This document shows positions 1 to 7,275 of a stretch of DNA of 8,910 nt, in pieces. Made by a program: the position numbers and the translations under genes. The stretch's first letter is position 1. Each line of letters begins with the position of its first letter. The notes under the pieces were generated by a model, which had not been told where the DNA came from, made no database searches, and was given only the letters and a program-made list of their open reading frames with translations. The stretch is from Alphaproteobacteria bacterium (GTDB lineage Bacteria; Pseudomonadota; Alphaproteobacteria; Rhizobiales; Beijerinckiaceae): NCBI GenBank assembly GCA_009921785.1, contig RFXE01000061.1, positions 1 through 8,910 of the forward strand, written 5' to 3'.

Positions 1-1256
1 ACGACGCTTGTGACAACGCCAATAATCGCAAGCGGATATAGCTTCGCATTTACCGCCGCTAAAAACACATACCATTTAGCGAAAAATCCCGCGAGCGGTG
101 GTACACCCGCAAGAGAGAACATCAACATAGCAAAGGCGAAGGCCAACGCCGGATTGGTGCGTGACAGTCCGGCAAGCTCATTGATGTCCTCAAGATAACG
201 GCCGTTACGATTCATCGCGAGCACACAGGCAAAAGCGCCAAAGCTCGTGACAAGATAAATCGCAAGATAGGTCGCCACACCGGCAACCCCTTCGGGCGAA
301 CCAGCAGCAATACCCACCAACACATATCCGATATGGCCGATCGATGAGTAAGCCAAAAGACGTTTGACATTCTTCTGTCCGATCGCGGCAAAAGCTCCAA
401 GACCCATGGACGCAATCGATATGAACACAATCACTTGCTGCCATTGTGTTTCGATGCCCGGAAAGGCTTGTTCAATAACGCGGATAAGAAGGGCTACGGC
501 CGCAATCTTAGGGCCAACCGCGAAGAATGCCGTCACCGGAGTTGGTGCGCCCTCATAAACATCGGGCGTCCACATATGAAATGGAACTGCCGAGATTTTG
601 AACGAAAGTCCGGCAAGAATAAACACAAGGCCGAAGATCGCGCCGACAGACGTACCCGATGACAGTGACTTCGCAATGGCGGCGAAAGACACAGCACCCG
701 TCATGCCATAGACAAGCGACGCGCCATAAAGAAGCATTCCCGACGAAAGCGCACCGAGGACAAAATATTTGAGACCTGCCTCGGTGGACTTCACATTGTC
801 ACGATCGAACGACGCGATGACATAAAGTGACAGAGACGAAAGTTCGAGACCGAGATATAGCGCAATCAGATCATTCGCGGAAATCATCAACATCATGCCA
901 AGCGTGGCAATGAGGATCAGCAGCGGAAATTCAAAAGCCTGCCGCTTCGTGTCCTTCAAATAAGAGTCAGCGATATAAAGCGTAATGATTGATCCCCACA
1001 GCACAGCTATTTTCATAAACCGCGCAAAGCCATCAAGAACGAAGGCGCCACCGAAGGCTTCGACTCGGGTCCCTGACGACAGATAAACAAGAATGAGCGC
1101 CACACCGAGAACAAGCATCACGAGCCAGCGCACAAAAGCGTAAGATTTATCTCCAAAGACCGCGCCGAACAGAACAAGCGCCAAAGCGCCGACACCCGTA
1201 AAGAGCTCGGGAATGGCGGGCGCGATGACCGGGAGAGCAGCAAGAGGCGATGACAT
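1..1256 (-). CDS. nuoN: NADH-quinone oxidoreductase subunit N (partial, 3' end off window)
   Basis: NuoN is one of three antiporter-like membrane subunits of complex I and carries one of the proton channels. The frame is open from the ATG at 1256 to the window edge, giving 418 full codons without a stop. The family is usually about 480 residues, so roughly 60 C-terminal residues are missing. Visible family marks are LGLELSSLSLYV with Glu138 (TM5), Lys220 in LSFKISAVPFHMWTPDVYEG (TM7), Lys250 in VGPK (TM8), NVKRLLAYSSIGHIGY near 296-311, and Lys394 in GVPPLAGFFAKW (TM12). These match E. coli E133, K217, K247 and K395. The whole visible part is hydrophobic and made of multiple membrane helices. 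The start is supported by AAGG eight bases upstream, overlapping the nuoM stop; the gap to nuoM is 10 bases. It is the last nuo gene in the usual order. The identification is secure. Confidence 0.97.
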   Translation of the reverse strand, partial: MSSPLAALPVIAPAIPELFTGVGALALVLFGAVFGDKSYAFVRWLVMLVLGVALILVYLSSGTRVEAFGGAFVLDGFARFMKIAVLWGSIITLYIADSYLKDTKRQAFEFPLLILIATLGMMLMISANDLIALYLGLELSSLSLYVIASFDRDNVKSTEAGLKYFVLGALSSGMLLYGASLVYGMTGAVSFAAIAKSLSSGTSVGAIFGLVFILAGLSFKISAVPFHMWTPDVYEGAPTPVTAFFAVGPKIAAVALLIRVIEQAFPGIETQWQQVIVFISIASMGLGAFAAIGQKNVKRLLAYSSIGHIGYVLVGIAAGSPEGVAGVATYLAIYLVTSFGAFACVLAMNRNGRYLEDINELAGLSRTNPALAFAFAMLMFSLAGVPPLAGFFAKWYVFLAAVNAKLYPLAIIGVVTSV

Positions 1257-1264
1257 CGACTAAA

Positions 1265-1268
1265 CCTT
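1265..1268 (-). promoter_or_regulatory. nuoN ribosome-binding site overlapping nuoM stop
   Basis: AAGG begins within the nuoM TAA stop and ends eight bases before the nuoN ATG at 1256. It is the only SD-like element in the 10-base gap. Confidence 0.65.
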
Positions 1269-2772
1269 ATGGTGCAAGAAGTGATGCGGTTTTCACAGAG
1301 CTAACAGCCGCCTTGATAGAAGCTAAAAGAGGCTCTGTTGGCACGGAGACAACATCAAGAATGGCATTAGCGTGGAAACCGAAATAAATCGTGAGAATTG
1401 CGAGCGGAATAAGGAGTGTTGCTTCACGTAAATTGATGTCCTTGATGTTCATCAATTCCGGCTTCACGAGCTTACCCAATACGACACGCGCATACATCCA
1501 AAGCGCGTAGGTTGCCGAAAGTACAACGCCGGTAGTCGCAAAGAGCGCAACCCATGAATTAGCAATTCTCGATCCAAGCAGTGTCAAGAACTCGCCAATG
1601 AAACCGCAGGTGCCAGGCAGGCCCACATTGGCCATCGTGAAAATGAGCATGACGGCGGCATAAAGCGGCATACGATGAACGAGCCCTCCATAGGCCGAAA
1701 TTTCACGCGTATGCATGCGGTCATAAATCACGCCAACGCAAAGGAAGAGTGCTGCAGAAATAAGGCCGTGGCTGATCATCTGGAACATGGCGCCTTCAAT
1801 GCCTTGCTCCGTCAAAGTGAAAATACCGAGCGTGACATAACCCATATGCGCCACGGACGAATAAGCGATGAGCTTTTTCACATCCTCCTGCACAAGCGCC
1901 ACGAGCGACGTGTAGATAATCGCGCCGAGTGAGAGGAAGAACATGAAATGCGCGAACTCTGCTGACGCAATCGGGAACATCGGCAGCGAGAAGCGCAAGA
2001 ACCCATAACCGCCCATCTTCAAGAGAATAGCGGCGAGGATGACGGAGCCTGCGGTAGGTGCTTCAACGTGAGCGTCTGGTAGCCAAGTATGAAGCGGCCA
2101 CATCGGCATCTTAACGGCGAAGGACGCAAAGAATCCAAACCAAAGCCATTTTTGCATAGAAGCCGGGAAAGCAAATTTCATCAATGTTGGAATATCGGTC
2201 GTGCCCGCTGTCCAATACATTGTCATGATGGCAACGAGCATCAAGACAGAGCCAAGCAATGTGTAGAGGAAGAATTTAAAGCTCGCATAAATGCGGCGCT
2301 TCCCACCCCACACACCGATGATCAGGAACATCGGAATGAGACCCGCTTCGAAGAAGACATAAAAGAGAACGAGATCGAGTGCCGCAAACACCCCGATCAT
2401 CAAAGCTTCGAGAACAAGAAACGCGATCATATATTCCGCGACGCGCTTCTCAACCGAAACCCACGACGCCACAATACAGAAAGGCATCAAGAAGGTTGAG
2501 AGCAGAATAAAGGGCATCGAATAGCCATCAACACCCAGTTTGAAGCGGATGGCATCCGAAATCCACGGCCCCTGTTCAACCAGCTGAAATGCAGGGCTCG
2601 TTGGATCAAAGCGATGCCAAGCGAGCACCGACACAGCAAAGGTCACAAGCGTTGTGATCAAGGCAATCCAACGGATATTGTTTAAGGTTCCCTCGCGGCC
2701 CTTCGGTACAAACAAAATAAAAGCGGCACCAATGAGCGGAATAAGGATCAGAGTGGAGAGAAGATTATGCAT
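1267..2772 (-). CDS. nuoM: NADH-quinone oxidoreductase subunit M
   Basis: NuoM is an antiporter-like proton-pumping subunit in the distal membrane arm of complex I, between NuoN and NuoL. The product is 501 residues with about 14 membrane helices, the usual size. Key residues are present: Glu142 in FYVFFEAGLIPMFLIIGVWGG (TM5), Lys221 in FAVKMPMWPLHTWLPDAH (TM7), Lys252 in ILLKMGGYG (TM8) and Glu394 in GFIGEF (TM12). They correspond to E. coli E144, K234, K265 and E407. The Glu instead of Lys in TM12 is characteristic of NuoM and separates it from NuoL and NuoN. I chose the ATG at 2772, which shares its A with the nuoL stop (TGATG) and has GGAG seven bases upstream. An in-frame GTG at 2799 would add nine residues inside nuoL and lacks support. 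One small oddity is Cys389 in GLPGTCGF, where Ser is common. Confidence 0.97.
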   Translation of the reverse strand: MHNLLSTLILIPLIGAAFILFVPKGREGTLNNIRWIALITTLVTFAVSVLAWHRFDPTSPAFQLVEQGPWISDAIRFKLGVDGYSMPFILLSTFLMPFCIVASWVSVEKRVAEYMIAFLVLEALMIGVFAALDLVLFYVFFEAGLIPMFLIIGVWGGKRRIYASFKFFLYTLLGSVLMLVAIMTMYWTAGTTDIPTLMKFAFPASMQKWLWFGFFASFAVKMPMWPLHTWLPDAHVEAPTAGSVILAAILLKMGGYGFLRFSLPMFPIASAEFAHFMFFLSLGAIIYTSLVALVQEDVKKLIAYSSVAHMGYVTLGIFTLTEQGIEGAMFQMISHGLISAALFLCVGVIYDRMHTREISAYGGLVHRMPLYAAVMLIFTMANVGLPGTCGFIGEFLTLLGSRIANSWVALFATTGVVLSATYALWMYARVVLGKLVKPELMNIKDINLREATLLIPLAILTIYFGFHANAILDVVSVPTEPLLASIKAAVSSVKTASLLAP

Positions 2773-4760
2773 CAGTGCGCTCCACCGAACATGTACCACG
2801 TGACGAAGACCGCAAGACCGATCAACATCGCAAACGCATAGTGATAGAGGTAGCCAGACTGAAGTTTGACGGCACCCGCCGCGATATTCGAAACACGGGC
2901 GGCCACACCATCAGGACCAATGCCGTCGATGACGCGGCCATCACCCTGCTTCCACAAGAAGCGGCCAATAGCCTTCGCGGGATTGACGAAGATGAAATCG
3001 TAGATCTCGTCAAAATACCATTTGTTGAGCAAGAAGCGATAGAGGATCGGCTGGCTTTCGGCGAGTTCGCGCGGCAGATGTGGCTTTGCGACATAGAAGA
3101 GGAACGCCAGAAGGAAACCCAAAATCATCATTACGAAGGGCGAATATTTCACCCATCCCGGGACGCCATGCATGTCATGCAGAATATGATTGTGCTCACC
3201 GGTGAAGAGCGCACCCTTCCAAAAGTGATCGTAAGACTCACCAATAAAGGCCGGAGCGAACACAAAACCCGCAACAAGAGCACCGATGGAGAGCAGCAAG
3301 AGCGGCAGCAACATCACAAAGGGCGCTTCATGCGGCTCATGTGAACCATGACCGTGATCATTGTGATCATGGGCGTGGTGACCATGTTCATCATGGCCAT
3401 GCGCTGCATGACCCCAACGCGGCTTTCCGGTGAAGGTTAAGAAAAACAGACGCCACGAATAGAAGCTTGTCATGAAGGCAGCCGCAACCAACAGAATGAA
3501 AGCATAGGTTTGCGCGGCATTATGCGAGGCAAAGGCCGCCTCAATAATTGCATCTTTTGAAAAATAGCCGGCTGTCATCGGAAAGCCAGTGAGCGCCAAA
3601 GTCCCAATCGCCATCATCGTGGTGGTGAAGGGAATCTTTCCGGCAAGGCCCCCCATTTTCCGGATGTCTTGCTCGTGATGCATCGCATGGATGACTGAGC
3701 CCGCGCCCAAGAACAACAATGCTTTGAAAAACGCATGCGTAAAGAGATGGAAGATACCGGCGCCATAGGCACCTGATCCAAGCGCCACAAACATGTAACC
3801 CAATTGCGAACAGGTCGAATAAGCAATCACGCGCTTGATGTCGTTTTGAACGAGTCCGACTGTTGCAGCAAAAAAGGCTGTTGTTGCACCAACGACAACA
3901 ACAACGGTGAGCGCACCCGGAGCGGCTTCGAAAAGCGGGGAAAGCCGCGCGACCATAAAGACGCCTGCCGTCACCATCGTCGCTGCATGGATCAAAGCGG
4001 ACACAGGTGTTGGGCCCTCCATGGCATCTGGCAACCATGTGTGGAGAAGGAATTGTGCAGATTTACCCATCGCACCAATAAACAGCAGAAGACAGATGAT
4101 CGTCAGCGCATCCCAGTCGATACCAATGAAATCGACCTGCACGCCTTGCAACATCTCAATCTTGCCGAACAAGGCGTCGAACTCAACAGTGCCTGTCAAA
4201 ACGAAAATGACAAAAATGCCGAAGGCAAAACCGAAATCACCAACGCGATTGACGATGAAAGCCTTCATAGAGGCCGCAACCGCTGTCGGCCGGTCATACC
4301 AAAAACCAATCAGCAAATAGGATGCGAGGCCAACACCTTCCCAACCAAAGAACATCTGAACAAGATTGTCAGACGTCACCAACATCAACATCGCGAATGT
4401 AAAGAGCGACAGATAGGCGAAGAAACGCGGCCGCGACGGGTCCTCATGCATATATCCAATTGAATAAAGATGCACCAGTGCCGACACTGAATTAACGACC
4501 ACCAACATCACGGCAGTAAGCGTATCAACGCGTAGGGCCCAATCAACCTCGAATGAACCCGAACGGATCCATGAGGCGATCATATGAACTTTGCCGCCGC
4601 CGCCATATCCAACATTCACAAAGGTCACCCACGAAAACACCGCCGCAGCCACCATAAGGCCGGTCGTGGCGATCTCACTCGCGCGCGCGCCAATCACACG
4701 GCCGAAGAGACCAGCGATTAAGAAACCAAGGAGCGGGAAAAAGACAATTGCCTGGATCAT
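2772..4760 (-). CDS. nuoL: NADH-quinone oxidoreductase subunit L
   Basis: NuoL is the distal antiporter-like pump subunit of complex I. Its long lateral helix braces NuoM and NuoN. The product is 662 residues, within the family range and slightly long. Conserved features are FFGWEGVGLASYLLIGFW with Glu141 (TM5), Lys233 in GKSAQFLLHTWLPDAMEGP (TM7), NDIKRVIAYSTCSQLGYM at 307-323, Lys346 in FFKALLFLGAGS (TM8 or its equivalent) and Lys402 in FSKD (TM12). These match E. coli E144, K229, K342 and K399. The C-terminal part, from about residue 575, fits the amphipathic lateral helix plus the last anchor helix. Residues 451-477 form a His-rich hydrophilic insert with 12 His. The N-terminus (AIVFFPLLGFLIAGLFGR) is canonical, which fixes the ATG at 4760 even though no Shine-Dalgarno is visible. 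It lies 24 bases after nuoK and overlaps the nuoM start by one base. Confidence 0.98.
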   Translation of the reverse strand: MIQAIVFFPLLGFLIAGLFGRVIGARASEIATTGLMVAAAVFSWVTFVNVGYGGGGKVHMIASWIRSGSFEVDWALRVDTLTAVMLVVVNSVSALVHLYSIGYMHEDPSRPRFFAYLSLFTFAMLMLVTSDNLVQMFFGWEGVGLASYLLIGFWYDRPTAVAASMKAFIVNRVGDFGFAFGIFVIFVLTGTVEFDALFGKIEMLQGVQVDFIGIDWDALTIICLLLFIGAMGKSAQFLLHTWLPDAMEGPTPVSALIHAATMVTAGVFMVARLSPLFEAAPGALTVVVVVGATTAFFAATVGLVQNDIKRVIAYSTCSQLGYMFVALGSGAYGAGIFHLFTHAFFKALLFLGAGSVIHAMHHEQDIRKMGGLAGKIPFTTTMMAIGTLALTGFPMTAGYFSKDAIIEAAFASHNAAQTYAFILLVAAAFMTSFYSWRLFFLTFTGKPRWGHAAHGHDEHGHHAHDHNDHGHGSHEPHEAPFVMLLPLLLLSIGALVAGFVFAPAFIGESYDHFWKGALFTGEHNHILHDMHGVPGWVKYSPFVMMILGFLLAFLFYVAKPHLPRELAESQPILYRFLLNKWYFDEIYDFIFVNPAKAIGRFLWKQGDGRVIDGIGPDGVAARVSNIAAGAVKLQSGYLYHYAFAMLIGLAVFVTWYMFGGAH
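2780..2783 (-). promoter_or_regulatory. nuoM ribosome-binding site inside nuoL
   Basis: GGAG in the last codons of nuoL lies seven bases before the nuoM ATG at 2772. It supports that start over the in-frame GTG at 2799. Together with the TGATG overlap it indicates tight translational coupling of nuoL and nuoM. Confidence 0.7.
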
Positions 4761-4767
4761 GACGATT

Positions 4768-4787
4768 TAAGCGGATGAACCCGCTCA
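4768..4787 (-). other. Intercistronic hairpin between nuoK and nuoL
   Basis: The transcript can pair TGAGCGG with CCGCTTA around a six-base loop (GTTCAT), giving a seven-pair stem with one G-U. The 5' arm contains the nuoK TGA stop and the 3' arm ends seven bases before the nuoL ATG. No T-run follows, so it is not a rho-independent terminator. It sits where an SD for nuoL would be expected, and none is visible. A role in coupling or mRNA stability is inference only. Confidence 0.5.
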
Positions 4788-5090
4788 ACCTTTCATCGTG
4801 TTGATGTCTTCAACTGCAATGGAACCCCGATTGCGATAGAAGACGACAAGAATAGCAAGACCGATCGCCGCTTCAGCAGCAGCAACCGTAAGAATAAGAA
4901 GCGCAAACACCTGACCAATCAGATTTCCGCCATAACTTGAGAACGCTACGAGATTGATATTGACCGACAACAAAATGAGCTCGATCGACATCAAGATCAC
5001 GATGACGTTTTTGCGATTGATGAAAATGCCTAATACGCCAAGCGTGAAGAGAATGGCTGAGACCGTGAGATATTGACCTAATCCGATCAT
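4785..5090 (-). CDS. nuoK: NADH-quinone oxidoreductase subunit K
   Basis: NuoK is a small three-helix membrane subunit (the ND4L homologue). With NuoJ and NuoA it joins the quinone module to the antiporter-like pumps. The product is 101 residues, the standard length. Two buried membrane carboxylates essential in the family are present: Glu37 in MSIELILLSVNINLVAF (TM2, E. coli E36) and Glu73 in AAAEAAIGLAI (TM3, E. coli E72). The ATG at 5090 follows a strong AAGGAAGG whose first bases belong to the nuoJ TAA stop, with nine bases between the two genes. The close spacing and shared signal indicate translation coupled to nuoJ. Nothing is unusual in the protein. The identification is secure. Confidence 0.97.
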   Translation of the reverse strand: MIGLGQYLTVSAILFTLGVLGIFINRKNVIVILMSIELILLSVNINLVAFSSYGGNLIGQVFALLILTVAAAEAAIGLAILVVFYRNRGSIAVEDINTMKG

Positions 5091-5093
5091 GAC

Positions 5094-5101
5094 CCTTCCT
5101 T
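5094..5101 (-). promoter_or_regulatory. nuoK ribosome-binding site overlapping nuoJ stop
   Basis: AAGGAAGG starts inside the nuoJ TAA stop, and its AAGGA core ends six bases before the nuoK ATG. It is the strongest SD in the window. Confidence 0.8.
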
Positions 5102-5711
5102 ACAACCCTTGGCCCGGCGCAACTTTGCGCACTTCCATGGCGGTTTCTTTCGTTCGCGCAACTTGTGTCGCAATATCTTGACGCTTCACATTCGAACGAT
5201 GTTGCAGAGTAAGAACGATCGCACCAATCATGGCGACAAGGAGAACAAGACCCGCCGTCTGGAAATAGTAAATATAATCTGTGTAGAGCACGCGGCCCAA
5301 CGCCTCTGTGTTTGAAACACTCGGATCAAGCGTCGGCGTAGTGCGCGCGGTATCGGGACTTACAAGATAGGTACCGATGACCATCGCCAATTCTACAAAA
5401 AGAATGAGGCCGAGAATAACACCGAGCGGAAGATGTTTTGCAAAGCCTTGTTTGAGCTCAGCGAAGTCAACATCGAGCATCATCACGACAAAGAGGAAGA
5501 GAACGGCGACCGCGCCAACATAGACGACGATCAATATCATCGCCAAAAACTCAGCCCCCATAAGCAAGAACAGTCCGGCAGCATTCACGAAAGCCAAGAT
5601 CAAGAACAAAACCGAATGAACGGGATTACGCGCCACAATCACCATGAGCGCCGAACCGATCATGACAGCAGAGAAGAGATAAAAGAAGGCCTGAGCGACG
5701 CTCATATCCAT
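5100..5711 (-). CDS. nuoJ: NADH-quinone oxidoreductase subunit J
   Basis: NuoJ is the ND6 homologue, a five-helix membrane subunit. Its TM3 pi-bulge region is thought to transmit conformational or electrostatic change from the quinone site to the pumps. The product is 203 residues, normal for the family (about 170-210). The diagnostic TM3 segment is VYVGAVAVLFLFVVMMLDVDF at about 63-83, with the conserved Tyr64. It is preceded by GAEFLAMILIVV with Glu54. The N-terminal helix (FFYLFSAVMIGSALMVI) and the following ARNPVHSVLFLI stretch are also typical. The last 40 or so residues form a hydrophilic tail (QHRSNVKRQDI...). Two in-frame ATGs exist, at 5711 and 5705. The only SD-like element, GGGA at 5714-5717, is better spaced for the second, so the true protein may be 201 residues. 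It follows nuoI after 14 bases. Confidence 0.95.
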   Translation of the reverse strand: MDMSVAQAFFYLFSAVMIGSALMVIVARNPVHSVLFLILAFVNAAGLFLLMGAEFLAMILIVVYVGAVAVLFLFVVMMLDVDFAELKQGFAKHLPLGVILGLILFVELAMVIGTYLVSPDTARTTPTLDPSVSNTEALGRVLYTDYIYYFQTAGLVLLVAMIGAIVLTLQHRSNVKRQDIATQVARTKETAMEVRKVAPGQGL

Positions 5712-5713
5712 GA

Positions 5714-5717
5714 TCCC
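5714..5717 (-). promoter_or_regulatory. Weak SD-like GGGA before nuoJ, bearing on start choice
   Basis: GGGA is the only purine-rich SD-like element between nuoI and nuoJ. It is two bases from the first ATG (5711), too close for usual use, and eight bases from the second in-frame ATG (5705). This favours the second ATG, but the element is weak and the choice remains open. Confidence 0.45.
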
Positions 5718-5725
5718 GTTAGAGC

Positions 5726-6214
5726 CTAGCGCCAGCGCGCATCAGCTTTGATGTTACGTTCAATCTCGCGTTCCCAGCGCGCGCCATTCTCAAGCAACCG
5801 TTCTTTGTCATAGAACAGTTCTTCGCGCGTCTCGGTCGAGAATTCAAAATTCGGACCTTCGACGATGGCATCCACCGGGCAGGCTTCTTGGCAGAAGCCG
5901 CAATAGATGCATTTCGTCATGTCGATGTCATAGCGTGTCGTGCGGCGCGTGCCGTCATTCCGACGCGGACCGGCTTCAATTGTGATGGCTTGCGCCGGGC
6001 AGATTGCTTCGCAGAGTTTGCATGCAATGCAACGTTCCTCACCATTCGGGTAACGGCGCAACGCATGTTCTCCCCGGAAGCGCGGGCTTACAGGATTTTT
6101 TTCGAAAGGATAATTAATCGTCGCCTTAGGCTTGAAGAAATAACGCATCGACAAAAGAAATGCGCCGACGAATTCTTTCAAAAGAAGCGATTTGGCAGCC
6201 TGTTGCAATGACAT
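5726..6214 (-). CDS. nuoI: NADH-quinone oxidoreductase subunit I, 2x[4Fe-4S] ferredoxin-type
   Basis: NuoI (TYKY/NDUFS8 homologue) sits at the base of the peripheral arm. It holds clusters N6a and N6b, which pass electrons from NuoG towards NuoB (cluster N2) and quinone. The product is 162 residues, the short alphaproteobacterial and mitochondrial form. Two ferredoxin motifs are complete: Cys62, 65, 68 and 72 in CIACKLCEAICPAQAI, and Cys102, 105, 108 and 112 in CIYCGFCQEACPVDAI. The N-terminal amphipathic stretch (SLLLKEFVGAFLLSMRYFFKPK) is the part that docks on the membrane domain, and FRGEHALRRYPNGEERC is a family signature. The ATG at 6214 has AGGGA seven bases upstream, overlapping the nuoH TGA, and an 11-base gap to nuoH. 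It is the only iron-sulfur protein placed among the membrane-subunit genes, as is normal in nuo operons. Confidence 0.98.
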   Translation of the reverse strand: MSLQQAAKSLLLKEFVGAFLLSMRYFFKPKATINYPFEKNPVSPRFRGEHALRRYPNGEERCIACKLCEAICPAQAITIEAGPRRNDGTRRTTRYDIDMTKCIYCGFCQEACPVDAIVEGPNFEFSTETREELFYDKERLLENGARWEREIERNIKADARWR

Positions 6215-6221
6215 GATTTAT

Positions 6222-6226
6222 TCCCT
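6222..6226 (-). promoter_or_regulatory. nuoI ribosome-binding site overlapping nuoH stop
   Basis: AGGGA begins with the last base of the nuoH TGA stop and ends seven bases before the nuoI ATG. The spacing is good and there is no competing start nearby. Confidence 0.7.
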
Positions 6227-7260
6227 CACTGCCCCGGCGCCCAGCCGGTATATTGCAACACACCGGCAACAGCGACGACCATAAAGAGCGAGATGGGGAG
6301 AAATACTTTCCAACCCAAGCGCATTAATTGATCATAACGGTAACGCGGCACAAAGGCCTTTACCATCGAAAACATGAAGAAGACGAGACAGGTCTTAATG
6401 ACAAACCACACGACGCCCGGCACCCAAATGAAAGGCGCGACATCAAAAGGTGGTAACCAACCGCCTAAAAAGAGAATGGTTGTTAAGGCACACATGGTGA
6501 CAATGGCAACATATTCACCAAGCATGAACATCATATAAGGTGTTGAGCCATATTCGACCATGAAGCCGGCGACGAGCTCTGACTCCGCTTCGACAAGATC
6601 AAAGGGAGGACGGTTCGTCTCAGCGAGTGCCGAGATGAAGAAGATCACGAACATCGGAAAGAGCGGCAGCCAGAACCAGCTGAACATACCGTAATGACCA
6701 TGTTGGGCATTCACGACATCGGATAGATTAAGCGAACCGACGCACAGCAGCACTGTAATCACAACAAAGCCGATGGAGACTTCATAGGACACCATTTGAG
6801 CAGCCGAGCGTAGCGCACCGAGAAACGGATATTTCGAGTTTGAGGCCCATCCGCCCATAATCACGCCATAAACACCAAGCGATGAAATGGCGAAAATATA
6901 AAGAACACCAACATTGATATTGGCGATGGCCCATCCATCCATAACCGGCAACACAGCCCAAGCGGCCAAAGCAAGAGTGGCGGTTACAAGTGGTGCTAAC
7001 AGAAACACGCCCTTATTAGCGCCCGCTGGAATGGTCGGCTCTTTCAGAATGAATTTGAGCAGATCCGCAAAACTTTGAAACAAGCCGAAAGGACCCACCA
7101 CATTCGGTCCCCGACGCAATTGTACGGCGGCCCAAATTTTACGGTCAGCCAAAAGAATGAACGCGACGAAAATCAGAAGCGCTACGAGCAGCAACAGGCT
7201 TTTCAGAACGGTAAGTCCGAGTGCGAGAACCCAGCCATAGGAAGCGATATCTTGAGCCAT
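6226..7260 (-). CDS. nuoH: NADH-quinone oxidoreductase subunit H
   Basis: NuoH (ND1 homologue) is the membrane subunit that, with NuoB and NuoD, forms the ubiquinone chamber and the first half-channel region. The product is 344 residues with about eight membrane helices, the usual size. Signatures include LADRKIWAAVQLRRGPNVVG at about 38-56 (end of TM1 and the quinone-entry loop), Glu160 in QMVSYEVSIG, and the charged TM5-6 loop ISALAETNRPPFDLVEAE (about 209-226) followed by SELVAGF, rich in conserved Glu. I chose the ATG at 7260, which has AGGAAAG eight bases upstream overlapping the nuoG TAG. An in-frame TTG at 7287 would add nine basic, non-conserved residues inside nuoG and is unlikely. 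The gene lies 13 bases after the nuoG stop. The identification is secure; the start is very likely. Confidence 0.97.
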   Translation of the reverse strand: MAQDIASYGWVLALGLTVLKSLLLLVALLIFVAFILLADRKIWAAVQLRRGPNVVGPFGLFQSFADLLKFILKEPTIPAGANKGVFLLAPLVTATLALAAWAVLPVMDGWAIANINVGVLYIFAISSLGVYGVIMGGWASNSKYPFLGALRSAAQMVSYEVSIGFVVITVLLCVGSLNLSDVVNAQHGHYGMFSWFWLPLFPMFVIFFISALAETNRPPFDLVEAESELVAGFMVEYGSTPYMMFMLGEYVAIVTMCALTTILFLGGWLPPFDVAPFIWVPGVVWFVIKTCLVFFMFSMVKAFVPRYRYDQLMRLGWKVFLPISLFMVVAVAGVLQYTGWAPGQ

Positions 7261-7268
7261 GCTTCGTA

Positions 7269-7275
7269 CTTTCCT
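7269..7275 (-). promoter_or_regulatory. nuoH ribosome-binding site overlapping nuoG stop
   Basis: AGGAAAG lies eight bases before the ATG at 7260. Its first two bases are the last two of the nuoG TAG stop. This decides the nuoH start in favour of the ATG over the upstream TTG at 7287 and suggests coupling to nuoG translation. Confidence 0.75.

Noticed and set aside
2089..2499. 136-codon open frame on the plus strand, antisense to nuoM
   Set aside because: It is rich in Arg, His, Glu and Asn as expected for the complement of membrane-protein codons. It has no domain and no supporting gap in nuoM.
2775..3344. 189-codon open frame on the plus strand, antisense to the 3' part of nuoL
   Set aside because: The composition is dominated by charged residues, no family is recognised, and it is fully covered by nuoL. 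It is a shadow frame.
3330..3410. Possible short tandem DNA repeat or operator with TGATCA palindromes
   Set aside because: The repetition follows the His/Asp codons of the NuoL insert in frame (CAT, CAC, GAT). It is better explained as coding low complexity than as a DNA site.
3804..4463. 219-codon open frame on the plus strand, antisense to nuoL
   Set aside because: It lies wholly opposite a strongly conserved gene, and its product is rich in Arg, His, Cys and Asn with no recognisable domain. It is a shadow frame produced by nuoL codon use.
4680..4690. CG-alternating tract (possible Z-DNA or repeat)
   Set aside because: It is only about 11 bases long and encodes the conserved-looking GARASE stretch of NuoL. 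Such runs are common in coding DNA of this type.
4768..4787. Rho-independent terminator between nuoK and nuoL
   Set aside because: The stem is short, with an A-U and a G-U pair at its base, and no T-run follows. Transcription must continue into nuoL-N, so it is listed as a hairpin only.
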